From IMG/VR virus record IMGVR_UViG_3300030328_002489, positions 1 through 27,893 of that record: DNA of 27,893 nt; one strand, given 5' to 3'. The notes beneath the pieces were generated by a model. It did no database searches. It had not been told where the DNA came from and was given only the letters and a program-made list of their open reading frames with translations. The position numbers were made by a program, and so were the translations under genes. This DNA is from a virus. Shown here piece by piece: positions 11,901 through 17,400 of this stretch; position 1 is the stretch's first letter, and each line of letters begins with the position of its first letter.

Positions 11901-14900
11901 ATGCACCAAGAGGAAATCCTAATAGATCTTTAACTGGTGGTGGATTGGATTTTCCAACATCAGAATTTACTGGAAGGGCATATCTAAGAAATAATTACTC
12001 TACAAATGAAATATATGATGATATTTCTAATCAATTTAATGGAATAACGACTACATTCACATTAACTGTTGGTGGAGCTAATACTATTGGTATTGGAACT
12101 ACAGGTGGAAATGGTATACTGTTTATAAATGGAATATTCCAAACACCAACAACAGATAATAATCCAGCAAATAACTTTAAGATTATAGAAACTGGTAGTG
12201 GTGCGACTGGTGTAACTAGTGTTATATTCTCTGGAATAACTTCAACTAATGGTGAATTAATTATTTCTGATGAAGATATTAATAGTAATGGGTTACCTAG
12301 AGGTGGAATTCCTATATCATATGGTTCAACAACTGGATCTGGTTATGCACCTTTAGTTGGAGCATTAGTAAGACCTGTTTTGGATAATGATGGAACTATT
12401 ACTGGTATAGTTGGTGTTCCAACTGCTGGAAGTCCATTAGCAGTGAATACTGCACAATATGATAATACATCTGGTATATTAACAGTTACTACTTTTGAAG
12501 AACACCAATTAGTTAATGGTGGAGTTAGTGTTGATGAAGTTAAATTAATGCGTCTTGAATTTTCATGTCCTGCTGGTCATGAAGGTATAACAACTACTTT
12601 CTTCCCAAGTGGTGTTTATGGGGATAGATTCTCTGTTATTAGTGTTGGTGCAACAAATGAATTTACAGTAAATGTTGGAACTAGTACAATTCCACATACT
12701 TATGTTGGTTCTGGAACTGCTTTCCCATACTACGGTGATTTAACACTAGGATCTGGATATAATGGTATAGTTTCTATCGATGTTTCAGTTATAGATGATG
12801 GATATAAACATAGATTTGTAAGTGCTGATAATAATTCAATTATTAAGGCCGCATGGGATGGTACCACAATCACTCCTACAAATGCAACATATCATCCTAG
12901 TTCTGGAATTGTTACTTTTACAGTAGCATCTCATGGATTAGCAACAGATGATTTGGTAGGTATTAAAACAGAGTCATTGACATTTAAATGCTCTAAAGAC
13001 AATTATGCATCAGATCATAAGTATCCCAGACCACCATTCCCCCATACTTTTGATAGTGCTGATGCTAATGCCGTTAATGGGTCATTACAACCTACTGGTG
13101 CTGATTACAACCCCCTAACAGGTGATATGGTATTGACATTTGCTTCTGCTCATGGAATAAGTAATGGAGCAACTATAACAATTGCCAATAATTCTATTAA
13201 CTTTAAGTGTTCTAGGGATGGTTTTACAACAATACATAGTTATCCAAGATCAACAGATCCTGCATCTGGAGATAGTTTAACGGTTTCTAATGCAACTGCT
13301 AATGGTGGAAAAGATCTTACAGTTAATATTGGAGAATCAAAAACAGGAGATCATGTAGCTGGTATTTTAACAACAGTTACTAAGGTAAATAATGACATCT
13401 TTAGTGTATTTGTTGGTTCTTCCGTAGGAAAGGATGCAACTATTACAGCAACACCAAAAACATATAATACTCATGTATTTGATTCTGCCAATAGTTCTTT
13501 AACTAATGCTCTTTTAATTGATGATTGGACGGGTTCTCTAGTAAGAACTCCAACTAGTGCAACATATGCTCCAGATACTGGTGATTTGGTATTATCAATT
13601 GGATCTCATCCATATACAACTTCAAATACCGTTGGAATTGAAACCAGTTCTTTAGCATTCAAATGTGATCAAGATAATTACAATAGTATTCATAAGTATC
13701 CACGTGAAACTGATCCAGTTAGTGGTATACAAACTGCAATTACTGCTGTAGATCAATCTGGTGGAACAATTACAGTTAATGTTGGAAAATCTAATGTTAA
13801 TAGTGGTGGTGCATTAGACTTTACTATAGTTGGTGGTGGTAAGAGTTATACTAATCCCGTAATATCTGTATCAACACCATCATATAGCAATTTGGATGTG
13901 AGAGGAGTTTCTAGGTTGGGAGAAGGTGCAACAACAGATACTGGATTTGGTCTTCGTATAACTCCTGTAGTTGGTGCTAGCCAAACAACTGGAATTGGAT
14001 CTGGATTCTTTGAAATATCTAATTTTGAGATTACTAGACGTGGTTATGCATTTAAGAGTGGTGATGTTTTTGAACCAATTGGGTTAGTTACAGATAGACA
14101 ATTATATGAACCATTTGAAAAAGCAACTATGCAAATTCAGAATGTTTATTTTGATGATTTTGCGTTGTGGCAGTTTGGTGAATTTGATTATATAGATTCA
14201 ATTAAAGGATATCAAGATGGTATAAGAACAAGATTCCCATTATACTATAATGGAAATAAAATTAGTGTTGATGCTGATCCAGACTTTGATAGTGATTTGA
14301 ATAATGTAATGCTTGTTGTTCTAAATGGTGTAATGCAACAACCAAAAGAATCATACAATTTCATAGGTGGATCAAGTATAAACTTTGTAAGACCTTTGGA
14401 TACGGATGATAATGTAGCAATATTCTTTTATAAAGGAACGGATCTTGAAGATGCTGTAGTTTCAACAGGAATGACTGTAGTTGTTGAAAAGGGTGATAGA
14501 GTTCAAATATCAGGTTTAGCAACTGGTCTTAATGGTTCTGGAAATGTAGGTGTTCCTTTACAGGATGAAAGAGTTATAAAATATTTAAATACCTCAACTA
14601 GTTTAGAAACAAATATCTATTCAGGTGCAGGTATAGATGAAAAATTATTCAGACCAATAAATCTCATAAAACAAAAACAAGATAGAATAATTGATAATAC
14701 ATTGGTAACAAAGAAGAGAGTTAGTTTAGAATCAATAGTTCTTCCAACTGCAAAAATAATTGGTGATTTTTCTACTAGTGATACTAGTTTTTATGTTGAT
14801 AGTGCTGAGTTATTTGATTATGAAAGAACTAATGCAGATCCAACTCCACAATTTAGTGGAATAATTGTTTCGGGTAAAGAAAATCCAACTATACCAACTG

Positions 14901-15718
14901 TAGATGTTACTATTGATACTACTGCAACTACATTAACATCAATTTCAGTTACTGGAGGTTCTGGGTATACTTCAGTTCCATCTGTTTCTATCTCTGCACC
15001 ACCAGAAATTGGTGTTGGTGTTGGAACTACAGCAACTGCTACAGCAACCATATCTAATGGAACTGTAGATGCCATTACAGTAACTGAAGTTGGACTTGGA
15101 TATACAATCGCACCTAAAGTCTCAATCGAACCACCAAGTTCGATTGAAGAGCATTTGGCATCACCTTTAAATGGTATTACAGTTCAAACATCTGCAGGAA
15201 TACTTACTGGAATAGGGACAACTACTGTTGGTTCATCATTAGGAATTACATTTGTTGGTATGTCAACAGAAGGAACAGGAGTAGATGCATTTGCCCCATT
15301 AAGTGTTGGGAATCCACTTTACATTTATGGAACTCAAGTTGGAACTGGAGTAACATCTATGGATGTTACGGGATCTGATACTGTTGGTATTGGAACTAGT
15401 TTTGCAGATAATGTATATACTGTTGCAGAATTTACTACATTTGGAAGTCAACCAGATATAGTTGGTTTTATTACATGTGTTATAAAATCAGATACTAATG
15501 TAGTTGGACTTGCATCAACTTCAACATCAATAAGTCCTGTTGGATATTATTCTGTTGGTAAGTTGACTAATTTTACTAGAAGTTCTTCACCAATTTCTCT
15601 CAGTGTTACTGGATTAACAGTTGATGTGGGGTTAACAACATTCCCAACATTACAAAGAAGAGGTGGTCCAGGAGATGACACTTGGAAGCAAACTGGTGGA
15701 TTAAAAACACCAGAATAA
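2318..15718 (+). CDS. gp7: Giant gp7-like baseplate wedge protein, 4466 residues, multi-module
   Basis: This single uninterrupted frame occupies the T4 gene 7 position, between 6 and 8. T4 gp7 (1032 residues) is the elongated wedge protein that links gp10, gp8 and gp6. Residues 197-220 here (ARSLYQTKGTNESFRILFNV and on to LYNE) match the T4 gp7 segment with SYDFYSTKGIEASYKFLFKV then LYNE. The preceding YILDESPLTSDFLKQYYI also resembles the region just before that segment in T4. Thus the N-terminus corresponds to the C-terminal part of T4 gp7, and about 4,200 residues are extra. Those contain GG-x-GY repeats, TGD-x-V-x-Y modules, a YHYH-like domain (residues 1259-1362), a C-x2-D-x5-H-x-YPR repeat array (3558-3796) and two NGV-Q-P segments (about 3240-3308 and 3960-4042). 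No signal peptide or membrane segment is evident. The start is one base after the gp6 stop, with a weak AGAGAG upstream. The gp7 relationship is my inference from motif and position; an alternative name is simply giant virion structural protein. Confidence 0.85.
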   Translation: MIQTGFESRVKIQDIISNQLPNYILDESPLTSDFLKQYYISQEYQGGPIDLSENLDQYLKLDNLTPDVIVDSTTTVGITTVGAKTINVTTTKGFPNQYGLLKIGDEIITYTGLTTNTFTGCERGFSGITSYHQDLNEEDLVFSTSNAISHEKDVNIQNLSSLFLKEFYKKTKKTFTPGLENIDFDPEVNAGNFIREARSLYQTKGTNESFRILFNVLYNEIPEILNLEDNLIKPSTAKYVKRRIAIAEVISGNPLKLKGESIFKNKLNTDINVSVSEIEPFTRIGVGTYYKFGLFIDNKGSNEITNTFDVTSNSKVIGDVSIGSSIITVDSTIGFSTSGILVSGDNTINYTHKTVNQFLGVTSITSPIKSTDNIRSDDYYYGYENGDVNNQVLLRFTGVLSEFKQDTPLLVDAGDIIGVKNVGDKIKNNNETYKEIFANSWIYNTSSSSKLEYLSGGSASANILSPIDRSNLKYGDRVEVVDNTTKDIVYPTTGEEFPYVAKKLYNGQTAIDLTNYEYDISKNDNVSLRRRLKTANSSSTPIEFGNDVVTSDVQNVYFGNDFAYVASNSLPSYSPDGTFPYNEQIEVNIRSTTLTFSGDSAGILIGLIDNDPVKALYSTISFHDVHLFVTGDKVYYEPTNLPLVGIETGIYFVKKIGEKEIQLYGSSSGILIDQYIPIGEPSPNDGSHKFTLYSQKSGEIAPQKLLKKFPLKSNLNNGQLTETTPGGTGMLINGVEIDNYKSSDKIYYGPIDSISVLNSGNNYDVINPPNITISNSIVGSGVTALAQPVLSGKIDKIFMEEQDYDIESVVSVGMSGGNGSGCSLEAVLKIRSREVPFNAEPTTYGGGINSSPSTSDTGKITFQSNHNFVTGQSIQYEASNGALIGIGVGNDTLSNFANYYARVMNSTTIKLYNTFDDSIFGNTGINTIYFNGKGSGIQKFTIDPKLTVDDVRVLDGGENYTNRKLLVKPTGISTYTDTVKFKNHGFNSGELISYSAVDGNAAKIDGLETTTDYQYYVLKKDDNKFRLCDAGIGGTIKTNYENKNIVSFGSTTGTGYQQFSYPQIKGFVNIISISGATSSIPITPSVKGSIVDVYVYESGTGYGSTIINSEVNPTITIKTGKDAALTPYFTNGSLSSVSVEYGGKEYYSLPNLEVIDPTGKGVGAELKPIVQNLKITGVEISNAGIGYSTSSSILVKSSGENAKLIPKVRPLTINNRIRFGEDNQYYRLVETTNKLKYTAYSYNDDFFGDDGTKSSSIIGWAYDGNPIYGPYGLSDPNSSPSDIGDSGSVRKLVPGYVLDTNNVIDRPDFSAGHFVEDYKFNNSGDLDKFNGRFEKTKEFPNGVYAYHATIDQFPYFIGNEYRSPIITENISSFDQSTFDFNTSGVLRNTLPYKVSDNYADNDFITETNEIEKQEVEIKSVSVGGITGYDIANSGYDYKINEYLLFDELGTGGNSLSARVGSIKGKDISVIETTVDTYNNSLLIWGENNIECVIEPNHSFNENDNVVISGLSSDLSTINGSYKIGITTFVSNTISTVGTSPSAGFTTEIYVSAIPESISIGSSILIGPETLKILNIFEKLNVIRVERDSTNYGSEYPAGIGVTYLTDSFKINKKTDYFNSSRKKSIYFNPTKSVGIGTTPGTTYEVSFDFAGNSITRNIPVRQLYIENHPFKNNQKVSLTIPSGNIAISTNKVDPAFNIPTSLYIVNKGINTLGIKTGIGTASDGYEYEEVYFRSLTNADSDKWLFKSDDTVQVTSKIQKIKSVVSVSTVGTFNSGYHQLSNDDKIILKVSPNISSGIGSHSNIQVKRDLLTGSILIDPITFNSGDVNITDNTITLGSKGSNLKTGDKVLYSGDAAGLSIGNYYVYKVDDKIIKLSKTYSEATQEIPNVIDITGTGTSGQTISLINPRIISTNNTDLVFNHSDSSMNGYNFRLYYDQEFKNEFVGTGYTSSFNVSTVSNITTIGYGSSLPKRLYYNIEKSGFISTSDTDVINHSEILSVGSVYDGEYSISGVGQTNFTIFLDKIPERFTYQSSQCDVIEYTTKSKSVKGPINKVDIVSQGSGYNKLPKFVGVVSTSNGKDASIILKSNTIGDVTNVRYINGGFEYPSDKTLEPIAYISPIIELKNSDSIGIVTVTSGGQNYLSAPNVNIIDSESRNVIDSGLLEAELLDSSIFDVNVVEKPFGLPEKTVILKTTNNTNGISIFRVDSPGTASGPSDPVEFFITLVTPTINFGTAPFKLNDEIFVEGIEKYGTDGTGCNSTDLGYRFLKVTEIIGGLNPNPFKFRVSAVGLTTGVGIAVTTPINFTSVVNKLDYPTFEVVQNKQKFDVGENLVINQTVTDIKIEQDNLGSIKVTGPNVDDLSVGDVIAGNTSGNKGTIRKITTNDARYKIDFSHTKDIGWFDEIGKLNDNTQVIPDNDYYQNLSYSIKSSITWDKLQTQVNNILHTSGLKNFADTGITSTSTVSLGSTSEISVIRDYLSEKRVDEIKGIDLVRDIDTTGNVARLIEFKNLRLSDYISCISNDVFVMDNINSQFSNLEDTESYYTDILDIAANGKYTNIVVRVTDNNRTTGVSTQIQLSELVLMNSYEYSANNQNTLLEKYQVFNSDVDGYVSIEEDQLGTFKIETNDIGANVLRFYPKDKFNVDYDLKILTGKFNNITSGVSTIKVGPINRSVFTQKVTNGNTDLIVAVGIDSISSLYANSQIIETSTGKMNFVESYITQDGENSFISEAYSDSNPTTTSGNKIGILTSTLSGDILSLKYENDTSSDVVIRSRIVGFGSTGFITPEGHTGVGTYRFKSVDEPDGYERSVIYQGISTSGVGKTTIVGLSSNLFDSAKSIVEVSVGASKAVHEVLSIHDTTNVFVQSSKFLSGVVSPIGNTGLGTFGGEYDGSDFVVSFYPDDEVGVTTVSIFNECLYTAIDSLNIPETLYYSNVYNENLGFKYYNGISADRINRRDFKLNTNSIPIFAKSFNPNSSKLDIDTGTFNIDNHFFRTGEELSYTPKSTIIGIGSTPVMYRDAAAGITSTLPSTVFGIKKTDDSFQIATTRAKANAGTAITFTGFGEGNAHTIAIKQPNARSLITIDDIAQYPITPTPISHTLEYNHDVHIGLENTIFSLSGISSIHVTDILKIDNEYMKVIDVGTGSSSIGPITPGIGTFPLVSVERGSVGTAKSIHTNGDQVDKYKGGFNIVDSTIHFTDAPRGNPNRSLTGGGLDFPTSEFTGRAYLRNNYSTNEIYDDISNQFNGITTTFTLTVGGANTIGIGTTGGNGILFINGIFQTPTTDNNPANNFKIIETGSGATGVTSVIFSGITSTNGELIISDEDINSNGLPRGGIPISYGSTTGSGYAPLVGALVRPVLDNDGTITGIVGVPTAGSPLAVNTAQYDNTSGILTVTTFEEHQLVNGGVSVDEVKLMRLEFSCPAGHEGITTTFFPSGVYGDRFSVISVGATNEFTVNVGTSTIPHTYVGSGTAFPYYGDLTLGSGYNGIVSIDVSVIDDGYKHRFVSADNNSIIKAAWDGTTITPTNATYHPSSGIVTFTVASHGLATDDLVGIKTESLTFKCSKDNYASDHKYPRPPFPHTFDSADANAVNGSLQPTGADYNPLTGDMVLTFASAHGISNGATITIANNSINFKCSRDGFTTIHSYPRSTDPASGDSLTVSNATANGGKDLTVNIGESKTGDHVAGILTTVTKVNNDIFSVFVGSSVGKDATITATPKTYNTHVFDSANSSLTNALLIDDWTGSLVRTPTSATYAPDTGDLVLSIGSHPYTTSNTVGIETSSLAFKCDQDNYNSIHKYPRETDPVSGIQTAITAVDQSGGTITVNVGKSNVNSGGALDFTIVGGGKSYTNPVISVSTPSYSNLDVRGVSRLGEGATTDTGFGLRITPVVGASQTTGIGSGFFEISNFEITRRGYAFKSGDVFEPIGLVTDRQLYEPFEKATMQIQNVYFDDFALWQFGEFDYIDSIKGYQDGIRTRFPLYYNGNKISVDADPDFDSDLNNVMLVVLNGVMQQPKESYNFIGGSSINFVRPLDTDDNVAIFFYKGTDLEDAVVSTGMTVVVEKGDRVQISGLATGLNGSGNVGVPLQDERVIKYLNTSTSLETNIYSGAGIDEKLFRPINLIKQKQDRIIDNTLVTKKRVSLESIVLPTAKIIGDFSTSDTSFYVDSAELFDYERTNADPTPQFSGIIVSGKENPTIPTVDVTIDTTATTLTSISVTGGSGYTSVPSVSISAPPEIGVGVGTTATATATISNGTVDAITVTEVGLGYTIAPKVSIEPPSSIEEHLASPLNGITVQTSAGILTGIGTTTVGSSLGITFVGMSTEGTGVDAFAPLSVGNPLYIYGTQVGTGVTSMDVTGSDTVGIGTSFADNVYTVAEFTTFGSQPDIVGFITCVIKSDTNVVGLASTSTSISPVGYYSVGKLTNFTRSSSPISLSVTGLTVDVGLTTFPTLQRRGGPGDDTWKQTGGLKTPE
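6092..6406 (+). other. YHYH-like domain inside the giant protein
   Basis: Residues 1259-1362 contain, in order, GWAYDGNPIYGPYG, then LDKFNGRFEKTKEFPNG, YAYH (residues 1344-1347) and FPYFIGNEYRSP. This order of motifs is that of the YHYH domain (Pfam YHYH), a family best known from secreted or surface bacterial proteins and of unknown biochemical role. The name-giving YHYH is degenerate here, with alanine in place of the first histidine. The second histidine, the NGR and the PYFIG segments are kept. Confidence 0.75.
12446..13800 (+). repeat. Four-copy protein repeat with C-x2-D-x5-H-x-YPR core
   Basis: At the protein level, residues about 3377-3828 hold four related units. Each begins with an A-x-Y-x-P-x-(S/T)-G-(I/D)-x-V strand, continues with an SHG-like turn and ends in an F-K-C element. 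Copies 2-4 have cysteine at residues 3558, 3631 and 3783, each followed by the identical spacing C-x2-D-x5-H-x-Y-P-R. Copy 1 (cysteine 3417) is diverged after the cysteine. Cysteine spacings of 141, 73 and 152 residues are close to multiples of 70-76. The segment between copies 3 and 4 holds an FSVFVG strand like the FSVISVG of copy 1. Confidence 0.8.
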
Positions 15719-15737
15719 TGATTATTTTAATATGTTG

Positions 15738-15745
15738 TATAAATA
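15738..15745 (+). promoter_or_regulatory. T4-type late promoter TATAAATA upstream of gp8
   Basis: A perfect match to the T4 late promoter consensus TATAAATA lies in the 44-base gap after the giant gene. It ends 17 bases before the gp8 ATG. In T4 such sites are read by host RNA polymerase with gp55 and gp33 and the gp45 clamp, and cyanophage late promoters share the motif. It is the only perfect intergenic match I found in the window. By T4 spacing, transcription would begin near 15751, giving a leader of about 12 bases. Confidence 0.75.
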
Positions 15746-15762
15746 TCTAAAAAACTATTAAG

Positions 15763-17394
15763 ATGCCAGCGGTAGTAACAGATCAATTTAGAATAGCGAA
15801 TGCTAGTAATTTTATAGATTCTATATCAAATACTAGTAATTCTTACTATGTATTCTTAGGTTTAGCAAACCCAACAACTGGAAATAGACTTGCTGAAGGT
15901 GAAGAATATGTTGGAATTGGAAGAAGCAGTACTTGGAATAATGGTACTGAATTGAGTGTTCCAACTCCAACAGATAATTTTGAATACTTATCACTTTATA
16001 ATGAGACTTCTCTTTTTGGTAAAAAAATAACTTCGTCAAATGTCAAACGGGTTATTAAGAAATATCAATGGAAAGCTAATACTAGATATGATATGTATCG
16101 TCATGATTATGATATTTCAAAAAATCCAGCACCAAATGGAAAAAGTGGATTATATAATACAAATTATTATGTAATGAATTCTGATTATAGGGTCTATATT
16201 TGTATTGATAATGGTTCTAGTGGGAGTTTACCTAAAGGAAAAAGATCTTTAGATGAACCAACATTTACTGATTTGGAGCCATCTGTAGCAGGAACAAGTG
16301 GAGATGGATATGTTTGGAAATATCTTTACACAGTTAATCCTAGTGATATTATAAAATTTGATTCTACAAAGTATATTGTTTTACCAAATGATTGGTCAAC
16401 ATCAACAGATCCACAAATAGAAACTGTTAGAGATGCTGGTAATTCTGATTTATATAAAAATCAAATTAAAAAAGTTTATATTGCAGATGGTGGATCTGAA
16501 TATACTGAACCAACATCTGTAGATGGTGAGACTGTAAATATATTAGGTGATGGTGAAGGTGGTAAAGCCTTAGTAAAGGTTGTTGATGGTACTATAACTA
16601 GTGTTGATGTCATTTCCGGGGGTTCTGGGTATACTTATGGAATAGTTGATTTGAGTACTTTAAACAAATCTGCACAAGATAATCCTAGTTTTAATTATGC
16701 AAAATTAATACCAATTATTCCACCATCTAAAGGACATGGATATGATCTTTATAAAGAATTGGGTGCAGATAAGGTTTTAATTTATAGTAGATTTGATGAT
16801 TCAACTAAAGATTTTCCCACAGATACTCATTTTGCACAAGTTGGGATTGTAAAAAATCCTAATGTATATAATTCTACAGATATTTGTAAATTAGGTGAAT
16901 ATTCATCATTAAGTTCGATGATTTTAACTTCAGTTGCAGATATTCCAACAACTTCTGCTGTTGTTGGTGCTGCAATAACACAAACACAATCTAATGGTGA
17001 TATTGCCAAAGGTTATGTTGCATCATATGATGCTGAAACAAAAGTCTTAAAGTATTGGCAAGATAGATCATTATATTTTCCAAACTACAATGACCAATTA
17101 GATAATACGAATGTAAATACTATTGCAAAATATGTTCCATTTAGTGAAACTGGTGGAGAGGTTGAATCTCAGAAAACTGGTGCAGATTTTAAGGTTGATA
17201 TTAATGCTACTATGAGTGGTATAACAACAGTAGTTGGTGATAAATTGATAAATTTAGGAGTAGAATTTACAAATGGTCTTGCAAATCCTGAGATAAATAA
17301 AAAGACGGGTGATATAATTTATATCGACAACCGTAAAGAGGTTGAACGTGATCTAAGGCAAAAAGAAGACGTTAAAATTATTCTGGAATTCTAA
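15763..17394 (+). CDS. gp8: Baseplate wedge protein gp8 with two insertions
   Basis: gp8 is a dimeric beta-sandwich subunit of the T4-type baseplate wedge that binds gp7. The 543-residue product is longer than T4 gp8 (334). Shared landmarks are the N-terminal VTDQFRIANASNFIDSI (T4 has VTSKFRTEKMLNFYNSI), GDGYVWKYL with YIVLP (from residue 180), FPTDTHFAQVGIVKNP, and the C-terminal IIYIDNR...DVKIILEF, which matches T4 IYMENR...EINILFTF. Two stretches have no T4 counterpart. One, at about residues 237-296, has DGGSEYTEP and SGGSGYTYG repeats of the type found in the giant gp7-like protein. The other is about 130 residues just before the C-terminal motif. There is no clear Shine-Dalgarno sequence before the ATG, whose leader would be very short if the late promoter is used. 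The DUF4815 gene starts six bases after the stop. Confidence 0.93.
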   Translation: MPAVVTDQFRIANASNFIDSISNTSNSYYVFLGLANPTTGNRLAEGEEYVGIGRSSTWNNGTELSVPTPTDNFEYLSLYNETSLFGKKITSSNVKRVIKKYQWKANTRYDMYRHDYDISKNPAPNGKSGLYNTNYYVMNSDYRVYICIDNGSSGSLPKGKRSLDEPTFTDLEPSVAGTSGDGYVWKYLYTVNPSDIIKFDSTKYIVLPNDWSTSTDPQIETVRDAGNSDLYKNQIKKVYIADGGSEYTEPTSVDGETVNILGDGEGGKALVKVVDGTITSVDVISGGSGYTYGIVDLSTLNKSAQDNPSFNYAKLIPIIPPSKGHGYDLYKELGADKVLIYSRFDDSTKDFPTDTHFAQVGIVKNPNVYNSTDICKLGEYSSLSSMILTSVADIPTTSAVVGAAITQTQSNGDIAKGYVASYDAETKVLKYWQDRSLYFPNYNDQLDNTNVNTIAKYVPFSETGGEVESQKTGADFKVDINATMSGITTVVGDKLINLGVEFTNGLANPEINKKTGDIIYIDNRKEVERDLRQKEDVKIILEF

Positions 17395-17400
17395 AAAACA

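Noticed and set aside
3185-12131. TATAAAT-like strings inside the giant gene (for example near 3185, 6269 and 12123) as internal late promoters
   Set aside because: Each differs from TATAAATA at the last base and such strings are expected by chance in DNA this rich in A and T.
12446-13800. DNA-level tandem repeat or CRISPR-like array
   Set aside because: The repetition is visible in the protein but the DNA units are diverged, and there are no short identical repeats with unique spacers.
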